This document shows, in pieces, positions 53,601-61,673 of a DNA stretch of 64,000 nt (position 1 is the stretch's first letter; the number at the start of each line of letters is the position of its first letter). The DNA comes from an uncultured Acidimicrobiales bacterium (GTDB lineage: Bacteria; Actinomycetota; Acidimicrobiia; Acidimicrobiales; SHLQ01): NCBI GenBank assembly GCA_938015295.1, contig CALLQB010000004.1, forward strand, positions 122,081 through 186,080, written 5' to 3'. Under the pieces are notes generated by a model. That model did no database searches. It was not told where the DNA came from and saw only the letters and a list, made by a program, of their open reading frames with translations. Position numbers and translations under genes: made by a program.

Positions 53601-54638
53601 ACGCTGGGCATGGTGATCGCCATCTGGCGTGACGTGCTCGGCACCGCAGCGATTGATGCATCCTCAGACTTCTTCGACGTCGGCGGCGATTCGCTTCGTG
53701 CGTTGCAGCTGTGCGAGCAGGTCGAGGAGAGTTTTGGCCTCCGGCTAGGAATCGGCGAGCTCATCGGCGCACGAACGCCGATGGCTCTAGCAGAGTTGTT
53801 GGTCGATCAGCCGGAAATCGAAGACGTCACGTTGCACCTTTTCGAAGTTCTCCGGCGAGCACCTGAAGGCTCGAGACAAAACACGCTCGTGTTGTTGCCC
53901 CCGGGCGGCGGCAACCTGCTGGCGTACGAAGCGTTGGTGCAACGCCTTGATCCAAATCAGCAGGTCGTTGGCTTTCGACTGCCTGGTGCCGATGGTCGCT
54001 CGCAGCCGGTTCACACCATCGGCGAACAGGCCGATCACATCCTTCCCGAACTGCTCGCTGCGGTTCCGTCGACGTCGGGTTTCCAACTGGTCGGCTGGTC
54101 GACTGGCGGCCTGCTGGGCCTTGAGCTTGCCGACCGACTGCAGCGCCGCGGTCACACCATCGAACTGCTTGCCATGATCGACACAATCTTTCCTGGCCAT
54201 CAACGAACAGCACAACCGACAAAGCTCGGCAAGTACCGGTCGTTGTACCAAGAGGGCGGCGGCAAGTCGGTGCTTACCCACGCAAAACTTCGACTCAAAA
54301 TTCGCAGGCGAGAGAGCGCCGATCGGGTGCGGGCTCGGGTCGCCGAAAGCATCGGCGCGACCGACAATGCGACGGCCAACGAGCAACGCCTTTTCGAGAT
54401 CGCCTTCGGTGCCGCCGAGTCGTTTCGACCACCCGAGTACGACGGACCTGTCATGTTCTACGCCGCGTCGGCAACCGATGGCAGTCGCACAATTGCGCCC
54501 TGGTCAGATCACCTACCGGACTTTGAAGTGATGGTCGTCGAAGGCGAACACGCTGAAGAAAACGCCTTGCTCGATGCTGAACGCGTTGGTCCACTGGCGG
54601 AACACCTGCAGAAATTATTGGACGGTCCGTCGCGCTAG
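50682..54638 (+). CDS. NRPS termination module C-A-PCP-TE
   Basis: A 1318-aa synthetase. Condensation domain about 35-450 (HHVSCD, H173-D178). Adenylation domain about 470-955 (FTSGSTGVPRG at 619, NEYGPTETTVW, YRTGDRTRL, GRVDNQLNVGGQRFE, A10 RSVHGKVDRHA). PCP with S1004 in DVGGDSLRAL. Type I thioesterase about 1065-1315 with S1140 in GWSTG and likely His H1290. Pocket residues read by hand are D-S-V-L-I-A-E-V-W-(K), with no confident match. GTG 50682 overlaps the previous stop (TAGTG), so the two synthetases are coupled. The protein adds the last residue and releases the product by hydrolysis or cyclisation. The full line would make a product of about three units. No epimerisation domain was seen. 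Confidence 0.94.
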   Translation: MAPELSEEQRKLIEARLGTSKTPKARAEVQPIPHVDREGPPPFSAGQQGLVFDYHRRRDEPVYTVTHSYIAGPLSDGSAAIEALQFARALETVAMAHETLHVSFGPDRRSLPKNEAVLVEVAGSAEAEVDDEAFVALADQRARQRIDIENGPLVRALVVSLTDGRSGVILSLHHVSCDAGSLAVLWKDIAQVYAGESLTSDGATYSDHGEWQRSRVTSDDLAWWHQQLGEHPETGDLGFARPTTPGPNGYITRPVGIDNASLAALGSRPLPVFLAAYGAVLQHLANVDEPTVGVALSTRDHPSTESMVGYFLTVLPFRLPVGSSTFRELVSAAETRLTEALLRRHVPYGEILRTMPTELAPGTDLLTNMFVFDEAHDPQINGQALTGRIHANGSSVSGITLFVRAGADGSGWEAALEYRGDQLDDEAAELFLALYCDAVVALLSAPDTEVRSRHLAGHGELSDLEGERITASLQALPEIIADVAEAGPEAPAVRCGNESITYGEMIDRADALASRLRALGVQTGDRVAVLAPRSVDLVIALVGTLRAGAAYVPIDPEYPAERIELILEEAKPTAMVAAADMPSISTDCVVASVPGAVEHPVPAKPEWRPELGDPAYVIFTSGSTGVPRGVEVTHQNLAASTLARFDVYEEQPERFLLLSSYGFDSSIVGLFWTLAAGGEIVLPTDEQVHDVDLIAGLIGRHEITHLLTVPSLYDAVLRRSPGSLRSLLVAIVAGEAATTSVVDRHLTMLPNCELVNEYGPTETTVWATSQTCVVVPPEDSSVPIGLPVPGTIVRVADRFGRPLPSGVAGELWVGGLGLTSGYINDEKATAEKFVREPVGGGAMYRTGDRTRLTSDGVLEFLGRVDNQLNVGGQRFEPEEIESLITADSRVGAAVVVFGESGRLVALVEATAEAGSSLVNDITEALRVRVPTALVPRDIVVVERLPRSVHGKVDRHAAIELMPEHRDEDVAEEGTLGMVIAIWRDVLGTAAIDASSDFFDVGGDSLRALQLCEQVEESFGLRLGIGELIGARTPMALAELLVDQPEIEDVTLHLFEVLRRAPEGSRQNTLVLLPPGGGNLLAYEALVQRLDPNQQVVGFRLPGADGRSQPVHTIGEQADHILPELLAAVPSTSGFQLVGWSTGGLLGLELADRLQRRGHTIELLAMIDTIFPGHQRTAQPTKLGKYRSLYQEGGGKSVLTHAKLRLKIRRRESADRVRARVAESIGATDNATANEQRLFEIAFGAAESFRPPEYDGPVMFYAASATDGSRTIAPWSDHLPDFEVMVVEGEHAEENALLDAERVGPLAEHLQKLLDGPSR

Positions 54639-54649
54639 GACGAACGGGC

Positions 54650-56941
54650 TCAGACCTCTACGAGTTCTCGTTCGATATCGTCGTCGAGCGCATGTCCGCC
54701 TTCGACGTCGAGATTCGGTAGGAGCCGATCGAGCCAGTCGGGGAGCCACCAGTTGCGGTCGCCAAGCAATTCCATCGTGGCAGGCACAAGGAGCAGGCGA
54801 ACAATGGTTGCATCGATCAGGATGGCCAACGCGAGGCCCGAACCGAACAACTTGATAATGCGGTCTGGCTCAAGAAGGAACGACCCGAAGACAAAGACCA
54901 TGATTGCTGCCGCGGCGCTGATGACTCGTGCGGTCGAGGCAAGCCCGTCGGCGACCGCGGCAGCGTTGTCGCCGGTGCGGTCGTATTCCTCTTTGACCCG
55001 ACTGAGGAGAAACACCTCATAATCCATTGAGAGTCCGAACACGATCGCGAACATCATCATCGGAATAAAGGGCTCGATGGGGCCACCACGACCAACGCCG
55101 ACCAGGTCGATAAACCAGCCCCACTGGAACACCGCCACGATGATGCCGTAGGCAGCGCCTATCGAAAGCAGGTTCATGATGACCGCTTTGAGCGGGACAA
55201 GGATCGAGCGGAAGACCACCATGAGCAACAGGAACGACAAGGCGAGTACAGCGCCGAAGAAGAGCGGAATTCGGGCGGCCAGATATGTCGAGAAGTCGGC
55301 GCCGACAGCGAGCGACCCGGTGACCTTCAGATCGACGCCGGCGACCTCGTCGAGTTGGCCGTCTCGAAGCCTTTCGAGAAGGTCCGAAGTCGCCTCAGCT
55401 TGTGGTGCGGTTTGGGAAACAACCTGCCACAACACCGCCGAAGGGTTGGTGGGGTCATTGGGGATTGGCGGCGACGCGAACGCCACGCCATCGATGGCGT
55501 TGAGAGCACCGGTAACCGCTGGCAATTGAGCCAAGTCGTCGGGGCCAACCTCGGCAACGATGGTCATCGGGCCGTTGAAGCCGGGGCCAAAGCCCTCAGC
55601 CAGCATGTCGTAGGCCTTGCGTGCAGTGAGTTCGTCGGCCAGGTTGCCGGTATCGGAGAAGCCGAGTCGGAGGCTAAACACTGGCAGGGTGAGCACGAGA
55701 AGGAGCAAGGTCGCTCCAATGGTGAACGGCCACGGGTAGCGCTGAATGAGACGGCTCCACCGGTAGGGAAGGGTCGACTCGACCGGCTTTACCTTTCGGG
55801 GCGGAAGTTCCTGACGAAGCGCTGGGATAAAAAGGCCGCCGATGAGTGCAAGCGCCGCGACGGGCAAGGCGATGAACGCAATCTGTGGAAAGCCGATGCC
55901 GGCGCCGATCAACACGAGGGCGACCATCGCTGCAGCGATCAACCAATTCCGCCGCGTGACTTCGAGTCGATCGCTGGCGAAGCCGAGGAATGCAGGTAGC
56001 AGCGTGACCGAGGAGATCATGGTGACCAGCACCGTTAGCGACGCCCCGATGGCAAGACCGTTGATAAACGACAAACCGATAATCAGCATGCCGAGCAGAG
56101 AAATAACGACGGTGACCCCAGCGAACAAGACGGCGCGACCAGCCGTGTCAATCGCAACCGCAGCAGCATCAGATGAGCCACGACCTTTGTGGAGCTCTTC
56201 ACGGAAGCGCGTGACGATAAAGAGTGCGTAGTCGATGCCTACGCCGAGGCCGATCATGATGCTGATAACGGGCGTGAACTCGGGCATGTCTATGAAGAGC
56301 GCGACGAGGCCTGTGAGGATCGCGCCGAGCCCAATGCCGAAAAGAGCGGTACCGATTGGCAGGCCCATGGCCAGCACCGAACCGAATGCGGCAATGAGAA
56401 TGAAGATGGCGAAGGCAAGGCCCAGGAGCTCTGACTCGGGTGGTTCAAACTCGACGAAGAACTCGTTGCCAAATTCGGTCTGCACGCCGGCGATCGATGG
56501 TTCGAGTTCGCGAATTTCCTCCGCGAGGCTGGCCGCCTCGGTTTGCGAAAGGTCGAGGGGGGCTTCGACCGCTGCGTAGGCGACGGTGCCTGTCGGGTTG
56601 ATCTGGCCCTGTGCTTGGTCGGAGAAGGGGCTCACAATTCGGATGCCCTCGAAGGCGGCTACTTCGGCGAAGAACGCCTCCATAGGTTCGACAACCGCCG
56701 GATCGGTGACGTCGTTGGCCTTGAAAACGATCTGACCAGCGAGACCACTGCCGCGCCCGCCGAAGTGCTCATCGAGGATGTCGAAACCTTCCGATGCTTC
56801 ACCGTTGGGTACTTCAAAGCCTGCATTGAACGTGCTGTTGCTCGATCCGAGCAGACCACCGCAGATGACGAGCGTGACAATCCAAGCGAGGAGAACCTTC
56901 CACCGATTGTCGTGGCAATACCGGCCAAGATTGCTGAGCAT
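54650..56941 (-). CDS. MMPL/RND-family transporter
   Basis: A 763-aa RND-superfamily membrane protein. Two halves each start with a helix, then a large extracytoplasmic domain (about 35-170 and 420-560) and a block of five or more helices. Asp and Tyr in GLGVGIDYALFIVTRFREEL and GLSMDYEVFLLSRVKEEYD are the MMPL proton-relay signature. ATG 56941 has GGAGGA upstream. It converges on the synthetase gene with an 11-base gap. MMPL proteins often export lipids, siderophores or peptides made by neighbouring synthetases, so it is a good candidate exporter, though its own promoter is separate. Confidence 0.94.
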   Translation of the reverse strand: MLSNLGRYCHDNRWKVLLAWIVTLVICGGLLGSSNSTFNAGFEVPNGEASEGFDILDEHFGGRGSGLAGQIVFKANDVTDPAVVEPMEAFFAEVAAFEGIRIVSPFSDQAQGQINPTGTVAYAAVEAPLDLSQTEAASLAEEIRELEPSIAGVQTEFGNEFFVEFEPPESELLGLAFAIFILIAAFGSVLAMGLPIGTALFGIGLGAILTGLVALFIDMPEFTPVISIMIGLGVGIDYALFIVTRFREELHKGRGSSDAAAVAIDTAGRAVLFAGVTVVISLLGMLIIGLSFINGLAIGASLTVLVTMISSVTLLPAFLGFASDRLEVTRRNWLIAAAMVALVLIGAGIGFPQIAFIALPVAALALIGGLFIPALRQELPPRKVKPVESTLPYRWSRLIQRYPWPFTIGATLLLLVLTLPVFSLRLGFSDTGNLADELTARKAYDMLAEGFGPGFNGPMTIVAEVGPDDLAQLPAVTGALNAIDGVAFASPPIPNDPTNPSAVLWQVVSQTAPQAEATSDLLERLRDGQLDEVAGVDLKVTGSLAVGADFSTYLAARIPLFFGAVLALSFLLLMVVFRSILVPLKAVIMNLLSIGAAYGIIVAVFQWGWFIDLVGVGRGGPIEPFIPMMMFAIVFGLSMDYEVFLLSRVKEEYDRTGDNAAAVADGLASTARVISAAAAIMVFVFGSFLLEPDRIIKLFGSGLALAILIDATIVRLLLVPATMELLGDRNWWLPDWLDRLLPNLDVEGGHALDDDIERELVEV

Positions 56942-57088
56942 GGGGGAATCCTCCGCCAGAAGCGTGGGCCGAGATTACGACCCACCTTGTATCCAATCGG
57001 CAAAATGGCTCGTAAATGCACACGGCCGGTTGTGAAATCGGTCTGGGTAGCGCTGAACTAGCCTGACGGCTGCAAGTACAATGGGTCG

Positions 57089-57433
57089 ATGAGCGACACC
57101 GAAACCACACCTCTGGTCGACGTTACGCCCACGATCTATGGGCGCATCATCGACGTCTCGAACTTTGCCTATGTTTCCAACGTCGAGGTCGGAATCGCTG
57201 CGGTTCGACCCGACGGAGAAAAGGTCAATGTTGTGGTGCGAACAACCGATGGTGGGGCTTTCGAGATCCCCGTGCCCGCCGGACCTTTCGTCGCAGCGCG
57301 CGCCGCGACCGGTATCGACGGGACGGCGCCCATCGAACTCGATGTCGAAGACGGCGAAATTGTGCCGGGAGATGTTGTGTTCACCGTCGCTCCCGAACAC
57401 GGAAGCCACCTTCGCTTCGGTGGCTTTGGCTGA
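57089..57433 (+). CDS. Small hypothetical protein with beta-sandwich pattern
   Basis: A 114-aa protein of unknown function with no signal peptide. The pattern TIYGRIIDVSNFAYVSNVEV then GAFEIPVPAGPF recalls carboxypeptidase-regulatory-like or Cna-B-type beta sandwiches, with VxGxVxD and GxFxxxxPxG spacing. Start ATG 57089. Divergent from the MMPL transporter and 75 bases upstream of metY. Base composition is coding-like. Confidence 0.68.
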   Translation: MSDTETTPLVDVTPTIYGRIIDVSNFAYVSNVEVGIAAVRPDGEKVNVVVRTTDGGAFEIPVPAGPFVAARAATGIDGTAPIELDVEDGEIVPGDVVFTVAPEHGSHLRFGGFG

Positions 57434-57508
57434 TCAGACAAAGCCAACCTGATTGCGTCGGTAGCGCTGCCTTACGAGTAGCCCACACATCGGATCTACG
57501 ATGCGTGA

Positions 57509-58801
57509 ATGACCGATCGCGAATGGGGTTTTCGAACCCGAGCTCTGCATGCTGGTGGCCAACCTGACTCGGCGACAGGCGCACGAGCGGTGCCCATTTA
57601 TCAATCAAGCAGCTTCGTTTTCGAAGACACGGCCGACGCCGCCGACCTTTTCGCGTTGCAGAAGTTCGGCACCATTTACAGCCGGATCTCTAACCCCACC
57701 GTAGCGGCGTTCGAAGAACGAATGGCCAGCCTCGAGGGGGGCATCGGCGCTGTAGCGACCAGCAGCGGGCAAGCGGCCGAGTTCCTTGCCGTGTCGTCGC
57801 TGGTGGGAAGTGGAGATCACCTTGTTTCTGCCGCCGGCCTGTACGGCGGAACCTTCACCCTTTTCGATGTGACCTTGCGGCGTTTCGGTGTCGACACCAC
57901 CTTTGTTGACGGCACCGACCCGCAGGCGTTCGCCGCGGCGATTACCGACGAAACCAAACTTCTCTACACCGAAATCGTGTCGAACCCTTCTGGCGCGGTC
58001 GCCGATCTCGACGCGTTGGCCGATATTGCTCACTCGCATGGGCTGCCGTTGTTTATCGATAACACCTTCGCCACGCCGTATCTTTGTCGCCCGATGGAGT
58101 TCGGTGCCGACGTGGTTGTGCAGTCGGCCACCAAGTTCATCGGCGGCCACGGCACGTCGATTGGCGGTGCGATTGTCGAGTCGGGCACGTTCGACTGGGG
58201 CTCGGGTCGGTTTCCGAACATGACGGAGCCGGTGTCGAGCTACAACGGGCTGCGCTGGTGGGACAATTTCGGCGAGTACGCCTATTGCACCAAGGTGCGG
58301 TCCGAGCAGTTGCGAGATGTCGGCGCATCGATGTCGCCGTTCAATGCCTTTTTGCTGCTGCAGGGAATCGAGACGCTTCCGCAGCGGATGGAAGAACATG
58401 TGGCAAATGCTCAGGCGGTGGCCGAGTGGCTCGATGCCGACGAGCGGGTGGCGTGGGTCAAGTTTGCTGGTCTCACCAGTTCGCCGTGGCACGACCTCGC
58501 GCAGAAGTACTTGCCGAAAGGGCCGGGTGCAATCTTTACGTTCGGCGTGAAAGGGGGTCGGGCGGCGGGTTCGACGTTCATTGAGTCGCTCGAGTTGGTG
58601 AGCCACCTGGCCAACGTGGGCGACGCCCGAACCCTGGTGATTCATCCGGCATCGACTACCCACCAACAGATGAGCGATGACGAACTCGAGTCCGCGGGAG
58701 TGAGCGCCGATATGGTTCGCCTGTCGGTCGGTCTCGAGGATCTCGACGACATCTTGTACGACCTCGATCAGGCACTTGCCGCTTCGCAGGAGACCTCATG
58801 A
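57509..58801 (+). CDS. metY: O-acetylhomoserine sulfhydrylase / Cys-Met metabolism PLP enzyme
   Basis: A 430-aa PLP enzyme of the Cys/Met metabolism family, most like O-acetylhomoserine aminocarboxypropyltransferase, which makes homocysteine from O-acetylhomoserine and sulfide. PLP Lys lies in SATKFIGGHG. Other motifs: HAGGQPDSATGARAVPIYQS, YSRISNPTVAAFEERMASLE, DNTFATPYLCRP, HPASTTHQQM. The start ATG 57509 matches family N-termini. The stop overlaps the CoA-binding gene start as ATGA. The same pair is common in actinobacteria. A role in sulfur supply to the PP-loop domain of the NRPS is conceivable but not supported by anything beyond distance. Confidence 0.92.
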   Translation: MTDREWGFRTRALHAGGQPDSATGARAVPIYQSSSFVFEDTADAADLFALQKFGTIYSRISNPTVAAFEERMASLEGGIGAVATSSGQAAEFLAVSSLVGSGDHLVSAAGLYGGTFTLFDVTLRRFGVDTTFVDGTDPQAFAAAITDETKLLYTEIVSNPSGAVADLDALADIAHSHGLPLFIDNTFATPYLCRPMEFGADVVVQSATKFIGGHGTSIGGAIVESGTFDWGSGRFPNMTEPVSSYNGLRWWDNFGEYAYCTKVRSEQLRDVGASMSPFNAFLLLQGIETLPQRMEEHVANAQAVAEWLDADERVAWVKFAGLTSSPWHDLAQKYLPKGPGAIFTFGVKGGRAAGSTFIESLELVSHLANVGDARTLVIHPASTTHQQMSDDELESAGVSADMVRLSVGLEDLDDILYDLDQALAASQETS

Positions 58802-59274
58802 CGTTCAGCAACCCTCCCGCCTCGGCTCGTCGGAAAATTCTTGCCGATACGCGAACCATTGCCATTGTGGGCGCATCCTCGAACCCGGCGAGGGCCAGCA
58901 ATTTTGTTGCCACGTATCTGCTGAGTTCGTCGGCCGAGTACGAGGTGTGGATGGTCAACCCTCGCGAGACCGAGATTCTCGGCCAACCGGTCTACCCCAG
59001 CTTGGCCGACCTGCCAGCGGCGCCTGACATGGTCGATGTGTTTCGCAAGTCAGAAGATTGCCCGGGCGTCGCCACCGAAGCGGTCGAGGTCGGCGCAAAA
59101 ACGTTGTGGATTCAGCTCGGCCTTTGGAGTGAAGAAGCAGCCCAGATCGCCCAATCTGCCGGTCTCAACGTAGTGATGGACGCTTGCACCAAGATCGAAC
59201 ACGCCCGTTTCCACGGAGGCCTCCATCTCGCCGGCTTCAACACCGGAGTCATCAACTCCAAACGCGCAAAATAG
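58798..59274 (+). CDS. CoA-binding domain protein (YccU-like)
   Basis: A 158-aa Rossmann-fold protein of the CoA_binding_2 family. Seen: TIAIVGASSNPARASNFVA (nucleotide loop), YEVWMVNPRETEILGQPVYP and VDVFRKSEDCPGV. The Cys is in the DxxxKIEH region (VVMDACTKIEHARFHGG). Its biochemical role is not known, but coupling to metY through ATGA suggests a function in sulfur amino-acid metabolism. The gene is followed at once by a large palindrome. Confidence 0.88.
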   Translation: MTFSNPPASARRKILADTRTIAIVGASSNPARASNFVATYLLSSSAEYEVWMVNPRETEILGQPVYPSLADLPAAPDMVDVFRKSEDCPGVATEAVEVGAKTLWIQLGLWSEEAAQIAQSAGLNVVMDACTKIEHARFHGGLHLAGFNTGVINSKRAK

Positions 59275-59323
59275 GGGTCAGGCACTTTAAGTGCCTGACC
59301 CCCTAAGTGCCTGACCCCTATTT
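59269..59323. terminator. Palindromic element with one 5' arm and two alternative 3' arms
   Basis: AAATAGGGGTCAGGCACTT (59269-59287) is the perfect inverse of AAGTGCCTGACCCCTATTT (59305-59323). Between them a second copy of the 3' arm, AAGTGCCTGACCCC (59289-59302), can pair with GGGGTCAGGCACTT (59274-59287) in a tight hairpin. The two alternatives exclude each other. It overlaps the metY-operon stop and probably acts as terminator in both directions. The GGGGTCAGGCAC / GTGCCTGACCCC core is like REP-type palindromes in many genomes. Confidence 0.75.
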
Positions 59324-59342
59324 GCCCTTCTTTCTCATTGCA

Positions 59343-60224
59343 CTAGTGAATGAGTGGGTCGATGGCTTTGGCGATGGCGGCGATTGCTTGGTCGTCTAGG
59401 GGGAGTTGTGGCTGGCGGACGGGGCCCATGTCACCGAAACGAAGCGAGGTCGCTGTTTTGACCGCGGTGATGTACTCGGCGTCGTGGGGGTTGTCCCAGA
59501 TGTAGCTGTTGAGCGCAAACATTTTCGTTTGCCAGAGGTCCATGGCCGCCGTTGTTTCGCCCGAGGTGAGCAACCCAAAAAGCGCTACGGCTTCGGCTGG
59601 CATCACGTTTGCGGCGCCCCAGATCCACCCTGCGGCACCAGCGATGATCGCGAACGGTGCCACCGGATCGCATCCGCCGAGGACGCCCGGTCCAGCGGCG
59701 ATAAGTGCTTGCATCTTCGCGATATCGCCCGTCGAATCCTTGAGGTGTCCAATGTTCGGATGTGCCGACAAGGTCGCCCACATGTCGGGCGTGATCTCGA
59801 CCCCCGATACTTGCGGGATGTTATAGAGCACCAGGGTCGTGTCGACCGCGTCAGCCAGCGTCAGGTAGTGATGCATGACCCCAGAGGCGAACGGCCCCTC
59901 TAGCCACGGAGGCAACACCATGAGCGCATCGACGCCGGCATCGAGGGCGGCCTTCGACTTCTCGATGCAGTGTTTCAGGCTCACGGTAGAGGTTTGGGCG
60001 GTCACTGTGACCCGCCCTGCGATATGTGCGGCGCCGACCTCGACGATGTGCTGCGCTTCGGTGTCGTTCATGTACGCAAACTCGCCGGTGCCCGAGTTGA
60101 GCACGATGCCGTGCACCCCGGCGTCGATCAACATGTCGATGTGGTCGGTGAATCGCCCGGTGTCGAGTTGTTCGTTGCGGTCGAACGCCGTCGACATCGC
60201 AACCTGTACTCCCTCTAGCTGCAC
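59343..60224 (-). CDS. Dihydrodipicolinate synthase/N-acetylneuraminate lyase family protein
   Basis: A 293-aa (beta/alpha)8-barrel Schiff-base aldolase or deaminase of the DapA/NanA superfamily. Schiff-base K162 lies in GHLKDSTGD, Tyr134 in LYNIPQVSG and the carboxylate-binding GTGE at 45-48. The genuine DapA is normally in lysine operons; here the neighbour is an FAD amine oxidase, which suggests catabolism of a modified amino acid such as hydroxyproline, in which a DapA-family enzyme deaminates pyrroline-4-hydroxy-2-carboxylate. GTG 60224 has AGAAGAAAAG upstream. Specific reaction not determined. Confidence 0.88.
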   Translation of the reverse strand: MQLEGVQVAMSTAFDRNEQLDTGRFTDHIDMLIDAGVHGIVLNSGTGEFAYMNDTEAQHIVEVGAAHIAGRVTVTAQTSTVSLKHCIEKSKAALDAGVDALMVLPPWLEGPFASGVMHHYLTLADAVDTTLVLYNIPQVSGVEITPDMWATLSAHPNIGHLKDSTGDIAKMQALIAAGPGVLGGCDPVAPFAIIAGAAGWIWGAANVMPAEAVALFGLLTSGETTAAMDLWQTKMFALNSYIWDNPHDAEYITAVKTATSLRFGDMGPVRQPQLPLDDQAIAAIAKAIDPLIH

Positions 60225-60275
60225 TGCTTTTCTTCTCTATTCTTCTTTTCTTTTCTATTCTTCATTTCTTCATTC
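60225..60275. repeat. Polypyrimidine low-complexity tract (TTCTT-rich)
   Basis: The stretch between the DapA-like and FAD oxidase genes is nearly pure C/T on the plus strand, with irregular repeats of TTCTT and ATTCTTC. On the coding (minus) strand it is purine-rich and supplies the AGAAGAAAAG ribosome-binding site of the DapA-like gene. Confidence 0.8.
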
Positions 60276-61583
60276 TTCGACGCCCGCCTGGGCCCGACGC
60301 CAACGACTGTTGAGTGTCACACCCCAACGGTTGAACGGGTCTGGAAAGTTACGGCTTGGGGTGGTTCCCGACGTGAGTAGCTGTCGCAGCGGCGGATCTT
60401 CGCCCACCATCAGCTCGGCCAAGTAGCGACCAGATACTGCGCCTTTCGCCATACCGGTGCCCTGATACGCCATTGTGGCGTGCACCCCGGGAGCGACCTC
60501 GCCGCATACGCCTGCTCCGTTTCGCGAGAGGCTCAGCGCGCCACCCCAGGTGTACTCAAACTCGACGTCTTTGAGCATGGGGTAGCGGTTCTCAAACGAC
60601 TTGCGATGCACCTTTGTGATCTTGTCGCGCCCTTGCATTGCTTCGGAGTTGGCGCTGTAGGTGTATTGGTTGCGGATAAGAATCCGGCCTTCGGGAATGC
60701 GACGCACCGTGGTTCCTGCAGGGTGAGCCGGAATGATTGCGTAGTTGTCGAGGCCGCCTAGTCGCTCGATTTCGTCTGCTGTGAGGACGCGTGTCATCGA
60801 ACCCCAGGTGATGAGAGGAATAAGGCTCTTCGTAAAGAAGCCGAATCCTTCGCCGAATCCATTGGCCGCGAGGATCATCGAGGGAGACGTCACCGAGCCG
60901 CGACTGGTGCGAAGGACATGTGGTGGTCCGTAGTCGACAGATCGCACCGGCGATGACTCAAATACCGTGACATTGTTCGGGAGCGTGCGGGCGAGTCCGA
61001 TGGCGAGGGCCGCTGGCTGGCAGGTCGCAGAATACGGGGTCAACATTCCGCTGGTGTAGAACGATGTGCCGAAACGGCGCTTTAGCTCGGCGGCATCGAG
61101 CATCGTGTAGTCCTCGTCGACCGCATCGAGCGACTCGGCGAAGCCGGCGAGCATTGCCTCGCCCTTTTCTGACGCTGCGCCGTGGATCTTGCCTTCGTCT
61201 CGCCAGTCGCAATCGATGTTGTGCTCTTGCACGATGGCCCGCAGCCAGTCGAGCCCCGCGCGATTGAGCTCGATACCCCGCTTGGCGTTCTCGGTGTCGT
61301 CGGCAAAACCCTTGGCCCGAATGTTGTGCGCATGGTCGATGATGAAACCGCTGCAGCGGCCGGCTGCGTTGTTGCCAATGCGGTCGGCTTCGACCAAGGC
61401 AATCGACGCGTCCGGAAGAAGTTCGGCGAGCCGACGAGCCGCGGATAGACCGCCGTACCCGCCGCCGACGACTACATGGTCGAACGACAAATCGTCAACG
61501 AGCACGTTGGATTCGGGGAGCGGCGGCAGAATCTCGAGCCAAGCGTTCTGGCGATCGTTGTTTGGAAGAATCGATACCTGCAT
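60270..61583 (-). CDS. FAD-dependent amine/D-amino-acid oxidase family protein
   Basis: A 437-aa DAO-family flavoprotein that would oxidise a secondary amine or amino acid. The FAD Rossmann motif is VVVGGGYGGLSAARRLAE at about 36-53. A conserved RCSGFIIDHAH region follows, and near the C-terminus AYQGTGMAKGAVSGRYLAEL closes the FAD site. It resembles gamma-glutamylputrescine and glycine oxidases. It starts at ATG 61583, and a short Y-rich spacer (60225-60269) separates it from the DapA-like gene, which is co-oriented, so the two probably form one operon. Substrate unknown. Confidence 0.88.
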   Translation of the reverse strand: MQVSILPNNDRQNAWLEILPPLPESNVLVDDLSFDHVVVGGGYGGLSAARRLAELLPDASIALVEADRIGNNAAGRCSGFIIDHAHNIRAKGFADDTENAKRGIELNRAGLDWLRAIVQEHNIDCDWRDEGKIHGAASEKGEAMLAGFAESLDAVDEDYTMLDAAELKRRFGTSFYTSGMLTPYSATCQPAALAIGLARTLPNNVTVFESSPVRSVDYGPPHVLRTSRGSVTSPSMILAANGFGEGFGFFTKSLIPLITWGSMTRVLTADEIERLGGLDNYAIIPAHPAGTTVRRIPEGRILIRNQYTYSANSEAMQGRDKITKVHRKSFENRYPMLKDVEFEYTWGGALSLSRNGAGVCGEVAPGVHATMAYQGTGMAKGAVSGRYLAELMVGEDPPLRQLLTSGTTPSRNFPDPFNRWGVTLNSRWRRAQAGVEE

Positions 61584-61673
61584 GTCACGGATTCTGTCAG
61601 ATGCAGGTATCGAGGCGTCCAGTGGGTCTAGGCGATTGCCGTCCAGCGGGAGCGTACGCGCCTCGTCGGCGGG

